Positions 36,495 to 47,419 of a stretch of 64,000 bases of DNA are shown one piece after another. The notes below the pieces were generated by a model, which worked only from the letters and a program-made list of their open reading frames with translations, ran no database searches and was not told the origin of the DNA. Source of the stretch: Spinacia oleracea (lineage: Eukaryota; Streptophyta; Magnoliopsida; Caryophyllales; Amaranthaceae); contig NC_079487.1 in assembly GCF_020520425.1 (NCBI RefSeq), positions 104,442,141 to 104,506,140 of the forward strand. Direction: 5' to 3'. A program made the translations under genes and the position numbers. The first letter of the stretch is position 1. Each line of letters starts with the position of its first letter.

Positions 36495-36597
36495 TATTAT
36501 TGTGTCTAATTTAATAAAGAGATGATGGAGTATTGAATTACGAGTTAATTTGCTTAATAATTCAATATCATCTCTTTATTAAATTAGATACAATAAG
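36495..36597. repeat. inverted repeat, possible small MITE
   Basis: TATTATTGTGTCTAATTTAA...GAATTA (36495-36540) faces its reverse complement at 36555-36597 with a loop of about 14 bp and one small internal indel. Confidence 0.75.
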
Positions 36598-36769
36598 AAC
36601 CTATCCCAGAGAAAATTTTAATTACTACTTTATGACTATGCAATTCGTATACTCCCTCCGTATAACAGTAAACCTCCTCCAAATTGAAATACATTCTTAA
36701 ACTCGGATTTATAATATATATGAATTAAGCTCACTCTATCAATTAGCTGGGTACGTGCAGTTACTTACA

Positions 36770-37775
36770 TACTCCAAGAGGTTTTCTTCATTAACACCAT
36801 AGAATTGGCTATTCGTCTTCCCACTGATGATTTGTAGCAGCAGCACTCCAAAGCTATAAACATCATGTTTTCTGGAGTATACTCCTTGTTTCACGTACTC
36901 CGGAGGAACATATCCACTGCCAGAATATGATTAATATGTTTGAGTATAACCTAAATAATTAGTGTATAACAAGAATGCAAGCAAAACTATATACTCATTA
37001 TGTTCCCACAATTCTGCTTGTGTTTGCTTCATATCCATCCTTTTGGAATATTCTTGCCATGCCAAAGTCTGATATCTTAGGATTTAAATCTTTGTCAAGT
37101 AAAATATTATTGGCTTTTAGATTTGAGTGAATGATGGTTAGCCTTGAGTATTCTTGCAGGTATAGGAGGCCTTGAATTATTCTTTTTGATGATGTGAGCA
37201 CGCTTTCCCCAATTGAGCTGCAAACGTTCCACAAGATCTGCTAAGAGACGGGGAAAGGAATCTATCAGCTGCCAGAATGTTATGTACGTGCTCATGTCTT
37301 TGTTCGTGAGCTAGATTTTATATCATCATAGAACACAGTCAAGCAAAAGTTATACCAAAAAGGTAGAAATCCAAGCTGCTAATTGCAAGGTATTCATAAA
37401 TGAGCATTTCTTCCTCTCTTTCCACGCAAAATCCCAGCACCTTAACCAAGTTTACATGCTGAAGTTTTGCAGTGAGCATAACTTCATTCTTGAACTGCTC
37501 AAATCCTTACCTTGAAGCTTTTGAAAGTCTCTTTACTGCTATTTCCTGCCCTGTCTTTAATTTACCCTGGAGAAACAGATATATGTATCTTATATGCTGT
37601 GTTTGTTTAAGTGGTGAGGGAAATGTACTTGGTATTGATTTTGAAGGATACCTTATAAACCGGTCCATACCCACCCTCTCCAAGCTTCTTGTAAAATGAA
37701 AAATTATTTGTGGCTGCTGTAATTTCTTTGAAACTGAATACCTTCATGTCAGGTGAATCATAAGGATTCTTTCCA
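36770..37775 (-). pseudogene. receptor-like Ser/Thr kinase fragment (CES101/S-domain type)
   Basis: Four kinase exons read on the minus strand: about 37775-37652 (KVFSFKEITAATNNF..., P-loop GEGGYGPVYK), 37566-37356 (AVKRLSK..., [21 protein letters not shown]), 37237-37001 ([12 protein letters not shown], catalytic loop, ISDFGMARI) and about 36918-36770 ([23 protein letters not shown]). The pattern is closest to CES101-like S-domain kinases. It is dead: an in-frame TAA at 37507-37509 where the family has Gln, an extra A in the A-run at about 37182-37190 shifting the frame, HRD changed to HSN (loss of the catalytic Asp), and no GT after the VGT codons. The ectodomain and C-terminal lobe exons are absent. 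Confidence 0.85.
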
Positions 37776-37790
37776 CCTTGCAGTTTTCAG

Positions 37791-38110
37791 TTAGTGATTC
37801 AGTGACTCCCTTTCTATCACTGTCACTATTTGCATCTTCGGTTCATTCTGCTTGATGGCATACATAGATGGTTTCTTCTCATATGTGATGCTGACTTCTC
37901 GATCTTTTGCTTTGCCCCATAGCAATAGATACAGACCTATGATGATTGTAACTCCTACCATGCTGAACGACCAGTGATAATTCAGAACATCTAATCTTAT
38001 TATCTATTCCTTATAGGAGCACAAAGAGTGAAAGAGCATTTTATGAGCTATGCTTACCTGCCCGTATATAGCTTTTCACCAACAATGAAATATACTGGCG
38101 TAGTTAAGCA
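37791..38110 (-). pseudogene. C-terminal fragment of a WAT1-related (EamA/DMT) transporter
   Basis: Last exon 37962-37791 follows an acceptor TTCAG. It encodes MVGVTIIIGLYLLLWGKAKD, the typical last transmembrane helix and GLY..LWGK motif of WAT1/nodulin-21 proteins, then a hydrophilic tail ending in TAA (37793-37791). The preceding partial exon ends at 38058 with GEKLYTG and a GTAAGC donor. Earlier helices are missing or scrambled. The stop codon lies only about 16 bp before the first kinase exon of the neighbouring fragment on the same strand, which is not a natural gene spacing. I read it as a captured fragment. Confidence 0.7.
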
Positions 38111-38559
38111 GCCTTGCTCCAAGATAATAGAAGATTATTCATTGTAGAAACTAGAAAGGGTAGATGATAAAATAGTAATTGGGCACCAACTATTATTTTG
38201 CCTAACGTATCTTACTCTTCTCAATGTAGATGTCTTACTTCTAAGGGGTGTGATTTTATGACGTAGCTTGTGAGCACAATTGGTAGCAATGTGAAGGAGT
38301 AATTGGTCTTTGTACAACATCCTGTGATGATACAGTAGGCCTGTTTCTCATTAGAGAACAGCGCTGGGTGTCTAGAGAGGTCTTTAAATAGAGAGTCAGA
38401 AGGTCACTTCCTCCATCCTAATATGATATTCAGCTTTTACACTTTGGTTTGGCATGGAAATTAAGACTGGAACCAACACCTTTACTAAAAGTAGTCTTTC
38501 ATTGAGCTGATTATCACTTGATATTTGAGCTGATAAATACATTCCTTGTTATTAGTGTC

Positions 38560-38667
38560 AAATTTGAAATTCCCAGCTACACCGCGCGCGTTCAAGCAAT
38601 AAAACACATTAGTGTTAAATTGAAATTCCCAGCTACCCCGCGTGCATTGTGCGCGGCCAGCGACTAG
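38560..38667 (+). mobile_element. Helitron-like 3' terminus
   Basis: CCGCGTGCATTGTGCGCGG folds into a GC hairpin. Seven bases later comes CTAG (38664-38667), followed by T. A near copy of the preceding sequence (GAAATTCCCAGCTAC.CCGCGCG) sits about 60 bp upstream, so the end region is tandemly doubled. I did not find the matching 5' TC end, so the extent of the element is unknown. Confidence 0.5.
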
Positions 38668-39641
38668 TTTTCTACAAATTTGATCATCTTGTAATTGGAG
38701 ATTTGGAGTCGGGGACTCTTGGTTTTGTTGATGAGTAGGATGCCTTAGGTATGAGTTTTGATGCTTAGCTTGTCTTATTGTATTGACGTTGATGGGGCTG
38801 GACCATGGGGTTCTTAACTTGCCTTTTTAGGGAATGGTAGAAACTAAAAGTCTAGAACTAATATTCCTCTGTCTCTGAGATACTAAAGCTTAGACTTGGG
38901 AGTATTGAATTGATTTAGTTCATCTGGCATTTTTCTACTGATTTGTTTGTGATTAAAGCTGTCCTTTAGAAATGGTAATCTTAGAGCACTACAGGAAAAC
39001 TCAGGTAAAGAGAACGGGGCCTCAGTCTTTTCCTTTTGGGTTGTCTGAAATATATCTGGATATTGATTGTTGTGCATGATGGACTTTAGTCCAAATATGA
39101 ATACGATATCCTGGAAGTTTTTGCGCCTTCACTTTCTGACTTGTAGCAGATTTATTTTACTTATTTATGTTTATCTAATTGTAGGCTTTGTTGCTGTTTC
39201 AGGTAGCAGGGACATTTTCAATTTTGCTGCTCCGATATTGGAAGGATGAAGCGGCAAGAAAACAAATAGAGGTACCTAAAGCTAAGCGCATAAATCCTTT
39301 TTCTTGGCCTTTTGCCTAAGGTTAAGTGTATTATCTGAAATTAAATTTAAATGTTAGGAGGAGGATCCACCACAGTTGCATAATTATCCAAAACATGTCT
39401 AATTGAAACTAGGCTGGACATATTTTGTGCATGAGTCTTTAGCATTTCTTTTTATTTATTATATTGATTAATTCAAATTACTGACTTCATACTTATACTA
39501 TATGGCAGAGCATGATTTATTTCTAGAAGAAGTGATTGTTTTTTCTATGTTAACTTTCCAGCTCCTCCTTTATTTCCTAACAACTTCTTATTTTTAGGCA
39601 AGGATCACGGAGTTGGATTTTGTTTTTAGCGAGTAGCTACC
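38668..39641 (+). other. region upstream of COQ4, possible 5' exons
   Basis: Candidate exon 39204-39271, bordered by TTTCAG and a GTACCT donor; its peptide reading (AGTFSILLLRYWKDEAARKQIE) is not one I recognise. Acceptor-like TTTTTAG at 39596 and 39629 precede the COQ4 start codon. These would fit a spliced 5' untranslated region, without proof. Confidence 0.35.
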
Positions 39642-41169
39642 ATGATAGGAAATTCTCGTATCCGGCTAAATGGTTGGCAGCAGACCGCAGTTGCTCTTGG
39701 TTCAGCAGTTGGTGCGTTACTTGACCCACGAAGAGCTGATCTCATAGCCGCTTTGGGAGAGACTACTGGAAAGCCTGCTTTTGAAAGAGTTCTTGAAAGG
39801 ATGAAGAGAAGTCCAGATGGCAAAGTAAGTCCTTTGTTCATTTGTTTGATTTGTATACTTCGGTGAAACAATTATTTTTAGCATTTATCAGGTTGTTAAA
39901 ATCTTGATATGTTACTTAGCAAGTAATCTCAATAGTTTTTATGAAATGCTGACAATGGTTTTCCACGATTACATGACTCTGTGTGGATATGATACACTTC
40001 TCTTGGTTGAAGTGTGTAAATGAGGATTATTGTGGTAACAACTTGGGCAATTTTTAATGTTTTGGTTTGCTCAGGCCTCTAGGTTTTAATTTACAGTTGT
40101 TGTGCGTAAAAGTTAAGCTTCTCATAGTATTTGTAAATTATAGCACCCTCATTTGAAATCTGGCCGGTTACCATATAGTTTTGACTTGGTAACATTTTAC
40201 TAAATTTCCCTATAAAACATTTTATAGGGTCTGACTGAACATGGATCCTGTTGCTATATGTTATCTGGTTGAAGAGTGTAGAAATTTGGTCTGTGATAGC
40301 AAAGGTATATGGCAATTGCCGAGTGCCGGGTGTGTACCTCTTTTTTTGTAAGAGTCTATCCTACCTGGATGGTTTTTGTTTTTCTCTGTGCTGAAGTCTG
40401 GCGCATACTATGTAGTTGAAGTGTTGGTGGTGCTGTTTGGAGTTTGGCATTTCTTGTCACAGGAATACAGGATCTGTTCCTTTTCCCTACAGCTCGTGAT
40501 GAAAGGATAAAAATCTGTAGTAATTAACCCCTCCTCGACTCCTTGTTCCAAACTTTGATGTCTTGGCTTTCAATGGAGGCTTAATATGCAAGTTTCTGCT
40601 TATCGATATTTTCATTGAACTAATTATTGATTTCAGTTTTTTTATTTTATTTAACTTACTTTTAGGCTGTTCTCTTGGAAAGACCACGAGTTATATCTGC
40701 AAGTGTTGGGCATGCATGGGATCTTCCTGAAAACACATTTGGGGCTGCTTATGCCAAGTTCATGGGATCAAGGAACTTTTCACCAGACGATAGGCCACCT
40801 GTACGTTTTATGGAAACGGAAGAGCTAGCATATGTGGCTATGCGGGCCCGAGAGGTACATGACTTCTGGCACACCCTCTTTGGTCTTCCCACCAACTTGA
40901 TGGGCGAGTCGGCTCTAAAGGTCATAGAGTTTCAGCAGATGCATCTTCCTATGTGCTTCATGTCAGTCATAGGAGGCTCAGCAAGATTCAACTCAAAGCA
41001 AAGATCACTCTTTTTTGAGCACTATTTTCCCTGGGCCTTGCGTGCTGGAATGAACTGCACAGATCTGATGTGCATATATTATGAGCGCCATTTCGACGAG
41101 GATCTGGATGTTGTTCGGCGAAAATGGGGGATCACTCCTGCTCCTCCTTCCCCTTCTACTGTGGGTTGA
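39642..41169 (+). CDS. COQ4: ubiquinone biosynthesis protein COQ4
   Basis: Two coding exons, 39642-39824 and 40666-41169 (donor AAA|GTAAGT, acceptor TTTTAG|GCTGTT), give 228 residues, about the length of plant COQ4. Residues 1-61 cover [36 protein letters not shown]. Exon 2 carries the hallmark metal-binding motif HDxxHx11E: H126, D127, H130, E142 ([20 protein letters not shown]). COQ4 is a matrix-side inner mitochondrial membrane protein that organises the coenzyme Q synthesis complex. Recent work assigns it a role in C1 oxidative decarboxylation of the quinone ring. The near-identity of exon 2 blocks to plant COQ4 as I remember it makes this secure. Start ATG chosen because the family begins M(I)..RLNGWQQ. 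Confidence 0.96.
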
Positions 41170-41743
41170 ACCTGCCAAATACAGTATGGACACCTGACTC
41201 GTTTTCTGGAACACTTGGATTCGTACCAGTGACTGACATGAGTATGCGTTTGAGTGAACATATAGAGTAATGGCCAACTGCAGGTGTAATGTAGTGAGTT
41301 CTGGTGTATGAATTCAGAACTCAAAGTTAAATTTGGGTGTCGTGTTCGACAAGGGATCGGAGGATCTGACACTCCTCTGACGCTCTAGATATAATAAATT
41401 TCATACAAGGGCACTTTATATTTGGGTGTAGTATCGTGTTGAAGGACCGGAGTACTCGACACCCAATACCCTCCGTCGACCAGAGTGTCGAAGTAACATA
41501 GATGTCCATCCTCATTATGTTACTAGTTTCAAAAAAGGATCCCCTATTTGTATTGGTACAAGATGTGTTCAGTTTGCCATTGAAGTTTTGTACACACTAC
41601 TCTCCCCTTCACTTTCTCATTTTTCCGTGTTTACTTTCTTTAACATAATTACATAACATAACCCTTTACTTGTCTTGATTCACATTTCCCAGACCGTTCC
41701 TTCTCACAACTCATGTTAGCCGTCCCGTATCATTTTGGGACTA

Positions 41744-42075
41744 AGGCTTATATGTTGTTGTATGTTCTTGATTAGGGTTGATATAAAATGCAGATGATAA
41801 ATTTTCCCAACAAAGTGAGGCATGCACTTTGTTATCATATCAGTAATACACAAGATCATGCGTTCGATTCTTAGCAAATCCTTTTTTATTTTAATTGAAT
41901 AAGGCCTCATTTTGAGAAATTGCATAGGGCCTATAATTATGACGTCATTGTAGCCGTGACACTTCTTAGTTGTTGTTGTTGTTGTATGTTCTTGATTAAG
42001 GTTGATAAAAAAAAATGTGATGAGAAGATTCCCAACAAAGTGAGGCATGCATTGCATTTGGTTATGATATAAGTA
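41744..42075. repeat. two direct repeats of about 95 bp
   Basis: TTGTATGTTCTTGATTA.GGTTGATA...CCCAACAAAGTGAGGCATGCA occurs at about 41754-41850 and 41984-42075 in the same orientation, separated by about 130 bp. GCGTTCGATTCTTAG between them resembles a tRNA B box, so the unit could be SINE-related. Immediately downstream of the ALS3-like gene. Confidence 0.65.
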
Positions 42076-42109
42076 GTACTGAAATTACATCCTGAAACCA
42101 GGAAATGAA

Positions 42110-43630
42110 TTAATCAGAAGAAAAAACCTGAGATTCCAACTGATAAGTCTTAGTAAAGAAATTAGGCCAAGAAAGGTAAGTTGATATGATACAACTCACA
42201 GTAGAAGCTCCCAATAACATATTCATAACCACAATTTGCAGTTGAATAGCTTCCAAAGGCGACGCGCCACCCATAATCATACCAGTCATAGCTCCAGGAA
42301 GTGAGATTAATCCAACTGTTTTAGCATTATCCAAAACAGGGGAAAGAGCAATCACCAATGCTCTCTTCACCTGTTCAACTGTCGCTTGTCGCGGTGTTGC
42401 CCCGAGAGCTAATGCAGTCTCTACCAAGTTGATCTGTACCTTAATATCGTCTCTAAGTCTCTTCATTGTAACACCAGTTGTAGTCATTGAGTTTCCAACC
42501 ATCATTCCAGCAACAGGGATGATATATCTTGGTGTAAATGGGAACACGTTTAGGATTACTAGTGTTATCATTGTTATGGCTGTTCCAACTAGTATTGAAC
42601 CACCTGCTACATACATCCCATTTGGCACGTGCTTTGCTCGCTGCCCTGCTGTGTATCCTGCCACACTTACCTGTTTATCAATAACATACACATGCATATC
42701 AATAATTAGGGTGATGATAAAGGTCGCAAGTTGCGACAACATTTAGTTGTCTCAATCTTACGTGTCGGAGTTTAATTGGTACATAGAGGCGCCACGTAGG
42801 CTATATGTTATCAGAATACTTTTACTACCAATACAATATTTTTACTATGAAAATATGTAAATAAGGTAGTCGATATAAAAAAGGAAACAAATTAGACTAT
42901 TAACATTTTCCTGCATTTTTTTTGTAACATACATAATAGGTTTTATAAATTTAATATTTTAGTTTCCAATTTAAATAATGACACATAAGCATGCCATGTC
43001 ATCATTGTGACATGGCTTAAAGGTCGCATGTTGCGACTTTTATCATTTTCGCAATAATTAATCACTTCTTATTACAGATAATACAAGGAAATATTATCAT
43101 TGATTGATGACTTGCATATTCGAAAATCATTTAAACTAGTTTTTAATTTTTGTTGTCTGTTTTTAAAATCAAAAACAGATAACTGATATAAATGGGGCCT
43201 AAGATGTTTAGCTAAAATGAAGTGATTATGTCAGCTCTAGTTTGTCTTTGGGTTAAAAGTCCAATTTGTACTATTATCAAATCTATCATTATGCAGTTGA
43301 AGAAACTAAGAGTAGTAAAATATTCCCCACCAACATACCTTGAAGATCCAAAAGTCATTGATTAATTGTAAAATGCAATCAATCTCATTAAATATTTCTC
43401 TTCAATCAACTAGATGATCACATGTACCACCACTTGCGCTACATTTTAGCATTAAACTAATTGTGCCAGATATAGATACGTGGGGCAAGTACTTAATTCC
43501 ACTAAGGACATGTTATTTTTGGCTTAATTTCAATTTCAGACTTATTTCTCAGTTCAGTTCAGGAGTATTCATTTCAGTTCAGTGCAGTTCAATTAAGTTA
43601 AGTGTAATTCAATTCAATTCAATTCAACTT

Positions 43631-43711
<81 letters not shown>

Positions 43712-44795
43712 CGGAGTATTATTAATTAATAATAATTATTATTAATTATTAAATTATTAATTATCATTTTTATTATTATTTTGTAATTAAATAGAGATTA
43801 CTAATTATTTATTATTTATTATTTATTATTTATTATTCTGTTAAGTTAAGTTAAGTTAAGTTCAGTTCAGTTCTAAAGAACAGGGCTTGAGATTGTTACT
43901 CCGTAATTTTTATCATTATCTCAAAATAAAATTTTAAAGTGATAATGATCAAACACTGATAATTAAGGTAAAATTGAATGAAGAGTCAAAGTAACATAGA
44001 TTAATAATCAAGCGGAGGAAGGATCTCAATGACTCACTAAACTGAGTTAAATTGACTAGCGTAGGAGAACGATCACGTAGGAGAGTTCTTATCAGAAGCA
44101 TTTTGGCAGAGTAAAAAGTTTAGCTCATTACTTGCCAAAGAAAACAAAAATTAGCTCATGTTGTATTATTATCAAGGATTTATGTCATTTTTTTTTTGGT
44201 TAAGGGGAAAAAACTAGGCTAACTTAAAACTAACTCATTGTTTCGAATGATTAACAACAAACCAATATCGAAATCAAGGATTTATGTCATGAGAACTACT
44301 AATATGACTGGATTAATAAAAAAACATTATTGTTTGCACAACAAAACTTTTGATTAAAGGACGGATTTAGTCACCATAAATCATATTTGACTTTACATGT
44401 TTTCATATGACATTTATAAAAGATGATTAGACTTATTGCACACAAATAATACACCAGTTATATACAAGACATGTTCGTAAACAATAGTGGGGATCATGAC
44501 AACAACAAGTCAACAAGTGAATAGATAGGAAAGAATCAAAGTAAAACAAGAAATGACTAACCATGAAAAGATAAGCAACAAGAATCCAGAGGATATTGCT
44601 TTGGCTAAAGATGAACTGAAGAACAAACCCAATAATAGAAAGCTGAACAAAAGCCCTAAAAATGGAGTAAATCATCTCCTTTTCTAAATCCAACTTCTGA
44701 AAGTAAGACAACACAACCGCCAACAAAACAACTGATAGCGCCGCCACCGGCTTCAGCATTCCCTTTAGGAACTCTACCCACCATTCTTCATCCAT
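42110..44795 (-). CDS. ALS3: ALS3/STAR2-like ABC transporter membrane subunit (UPF0014/FetB family)
   Basis: Two exons: 44795-44562 (78 codons, MDEEWWVEFLKGMLKP...VAYLFM) and 42670-42110 (186 residues plus stop, VSVAGYTAGQRAKHVPNG...QVFSSD). Total 264 residues; Arabidopsis ALS3 is about 273. The conserved block TPRYIIPVAGMMVGNSMTTTGVTMKRLRDDI and the run ETALALGATPRQA...SLPGAMTGMIMGGASPLEAIQLQIVVMN are diagnostic for the family. About seven hydrophobic segments. ALS3 pairs with the nucleotide-binding protein STAR1; the complex contributes to aluminium tolerance and has been linked to UDP-glucose transport. The 1.9-kb intron holds a MITE-like repeat. Exon 2 itself begins GTAAGT, so the acceptor reads CAG|GTAAGT. 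Confidence 0.95.
43500..43885. mobile_element. MITE-like repeat with (TAA)n centre in the ALS3 intron
   Basis: The ends GGACATGTTATTTTTGGCTTA and the inverted CTAAAGAACAGGGCTT form an imperfect TIR. Inside are TTCAGTTCAG-type tracts on both sides and a (TAA)n/(TTA)n dyad (about 43632-43710). Target duplication not established. Confidence 0.5.
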
Positions 44796-45423
44796 TCTTG
44801 ATCGAAATAGAGCTTTTAGCCGGAAACGCGGTAAGACTTTCTACAGATAGTCTTTCAGAAATTCAGACTCGATGTTTTGACAGAGTTGTGGAAATAAATC
44901 AATAATTGTTAGGAGATTTAAAGAAGATTATGGTTTTTTGTTTTTTGGGGGTGGGGGTGGGGGGTAGAAACGGCCTGCCCCGAGTGAGATGCTAGATGAA
45001 TTTTTACTGGTGTTGAAGTATCTGGGACAGAATATGTAAGTGGGAGAAATGGCTGAAAGTTCTGTAAAAAGGTTGATATGATTTGAAAGTTTCCATTATG
45101 ATCTAACTTTTTAGCCGTTTCTGAAAGGAACTTGACCTACGTGTACGACCACATACAAAATCCCACTTGGTTGTTTTGTAATTTGATTCTTCGATTGATA
45201 CTTTATTTATTACAACAAGTAGTTTTTTTATGGTCCCTTCCATTCAAAAACATGACCTTATGTTGGTTTAATTGGATTACCTAGCGAGGTAAAACCGTAA
45301 AAGTATCTTCTGACAAAAAGATAGTGTAGCAAATTTGTAAGAAAAAATAATACGGATATGGTAGTACTAAAAATTCTAACGGATTCCACTACTATAAATT
45401 AATCACAAATTCTTATTTAAAAG
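44796..45423. other. 5' flank of the ALS3-like gene
   Basis: Upstream region on the minus strand. It contains a G-rich run GGGGGTGGGGGTGGGGGG (about 44945-44964). No gene or defined element seen. Confidence 0.4.
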
Positions 45424-45710
45424 AGGTATACAATAAATATTGTACACCAAAGTAAAAGTTGACTCAAAATACATTAAAGTTACCCTTATATATGTAAAAG
45501 TTATCTATTTTTTCTTGATAAACTTTTTTCATTTTAATAAAAAATATTCTTCAAAATCATTAATAATGTATAAAAATTAATCATTTAACCTTTTAAAATG
45601 TTAATCTATCAAAACAAGTTTCATAATATAAAAGTTAACCAAAACATAGTAAAAGTTACAAAAAACTAGGTAAAAGTTATTTTGGTGTACGATAAAGTTA
45701 TTGTACACCT
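45424..45710. mobile_element. MITE with ~38-bp TIRs
   Basis: AGGTATACAATAAATATTGTACACCAAAGTAAAAGTT faces its diverged reverse complement ending TTATTGTACACCT. The interior has repeated TAAAAGTTA words. Superfamily unclear. Confidence 0.6.
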
Positions 45711-45740
45711 TGTGCGCGCAAGACCTTTTGTAAATTAATA

Positions 45741-46099
45741 CTACCTGCGATCCTATTTAAGTGTCTACTTTGGACATTTATCATTTATGCAGTTTTTAAT
45801 GAAACTGAATTGTATGTAAGAGGTAATGATTGAGAGTGTTTTTTTTTTTTGAAAGGAAAAAGTAAATAATTGTTTAATGTTTAAAGTACAAATAAAAGGG
45901 TGTGGGATTGAAAAGTGGGAAAAGTGTAGAATGTGTAAGAAAAAGTAATAATGATTTATTGAAAAGTGAGAAAAGTGTGTGGAAAAGTGAAAAAAGTGTA
46001 TAGAAAAGTGAGAAAATGTATGTCCAAAAATGAAAACTAGACACTTATAAGGAAACGCTATTTATGGGAATTTGGGCACTTAAATAGGAACAGAGGGAG
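45741..46099. mobile_element. Stowaway-like MITE
   Basis: Imperfect TIR CTACCTGCGATCCTATTTAAG / CTTAAATAGGAACAGAGGGAG, the familiar CTCCCTCCGTTCC type, flanked by TA on both sides. Confidence 0.8.
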
Positions 46100-46191
46100 T
46101 ACTCCGTACTTCATATTTGTGTCAGTTTGAAAACTTATTCTCCATTTACGTTGGTTTGAAAATTACTCCGTAAGTAGATTCTCAGAATACG

Positions 46192-46741
46192 TAGTGGCGG
46201 TGCCAAGATTACTTGACTTAGGGTTTGGATCGAATTTTCAGACACATATAATAAAATCAAACATCGTTACCCAAAATTCAAATTACAACTAATAATCGTT
46301 GGTGCACGTGTACTATTATAATAACATTAAAAGAAATTGCAGTTAAAATCGATAAAAGGGTGTTTTAGTTTAAAGCTTTCATCTCATACGGAGTATCAAC
46401 CTATTCAAAATCATAAGTTTCAATAAAGGAACAAATAAATTATAACTCTAAACTACAATCTAACATTCTATTGTTCAAATAATTAACATTAATTCAATTG
46501 AAAGAATATGCAAAAGGTAATTACAAATTAAAACCACCAAGAAAAAAGAAAAAAAGGGTAGAGAAATAGTCCAATCGAGATTCGAACCCTGACACTTCAT
46601 AAAGCGCCTAGTGGTTTTGTGATATATTTCACGTTTGCTTTTATTTAACTATTTTCTTTATTGTTTTTAACTTGTCAATTTTTTTCCGGAGCTAGTAACG
46701 GTTCGATTGAACCCACTAAACCCTTGTTAGTGCTGTCACTG
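46192..46741. mobile_element. hAT-type non-autonomous element
   Basis: Perfect 8-bp target duplication AGAATACG (46184-46191 and 46742-46749). The ends TAGTGGCGGTGCCAAG and the inverted CAGTGACAGCACTAAC form an imperfect TIR of the same style as the element at 13338. It contains GAGATTCGAACCCTGACAC near 46580. Confidence 0.8.
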
Positions 46742-47419
46742 AGAATACGTAACACATAAAATAGAGTAAGAGACCGTTTTTTCGTACTGTTTAATAAATA
46801 AATTGCTAACGGTTTGAGTAAGAGACCATGTTTAATAATGTTTAAGAAATAAACTGCTAACGGTTTGAGTAAGAGACCATTAGAGGATAGAGGATGGAGG
46901 ATTGAAAAGTAAAACCCTATGACGATTGCGGTTTTAAAAAAAAATTAACAAAAAACCAATCCTACACGTACTATGTTTCAGAAAATAGTATTTAAATTGA
47001 CAAAATGGAAATTGGTTTGGTTTAAGCAATTTACGGGGAAATTAAAAAAAAAATTTAAAAAAAAAAAAAAAAATTTGAAGTGAAAGAAATAAGTTCAAAA
47101 TTGTAGATGGGCACATCCGCACATGGCATCAATAAAAGGACCAAACCGTGGCATAAAATCAGTACACAGGTCTTAACTGACAAGAGCTGATGTGCTAACA
47201 TACAAAATTCTTGATTAGCACATCAAGAATCAAGATAATACAACTATACTTATATTGTACTGTAGTAGATATTTGTACAGTAGCTAAATTACTGATGAAT
47301 ATCATTCACAACTTTGAAGTCCAAAGACTTGAAAGTCAAAAACTGCATACTGATACTACAATTCAAGATACAAGACTCATTGCCATACTGCAAAAACAAA
47401 ACTCCAAACTAAGAAAACA

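Noticed and set aside
36998..37295. A functional kinase gene at this position
   Set aside because: In-frame TAA, single-base frameshift, HRD to HSN, lost donor site and missing exons. Annotated as pseudogene instead.
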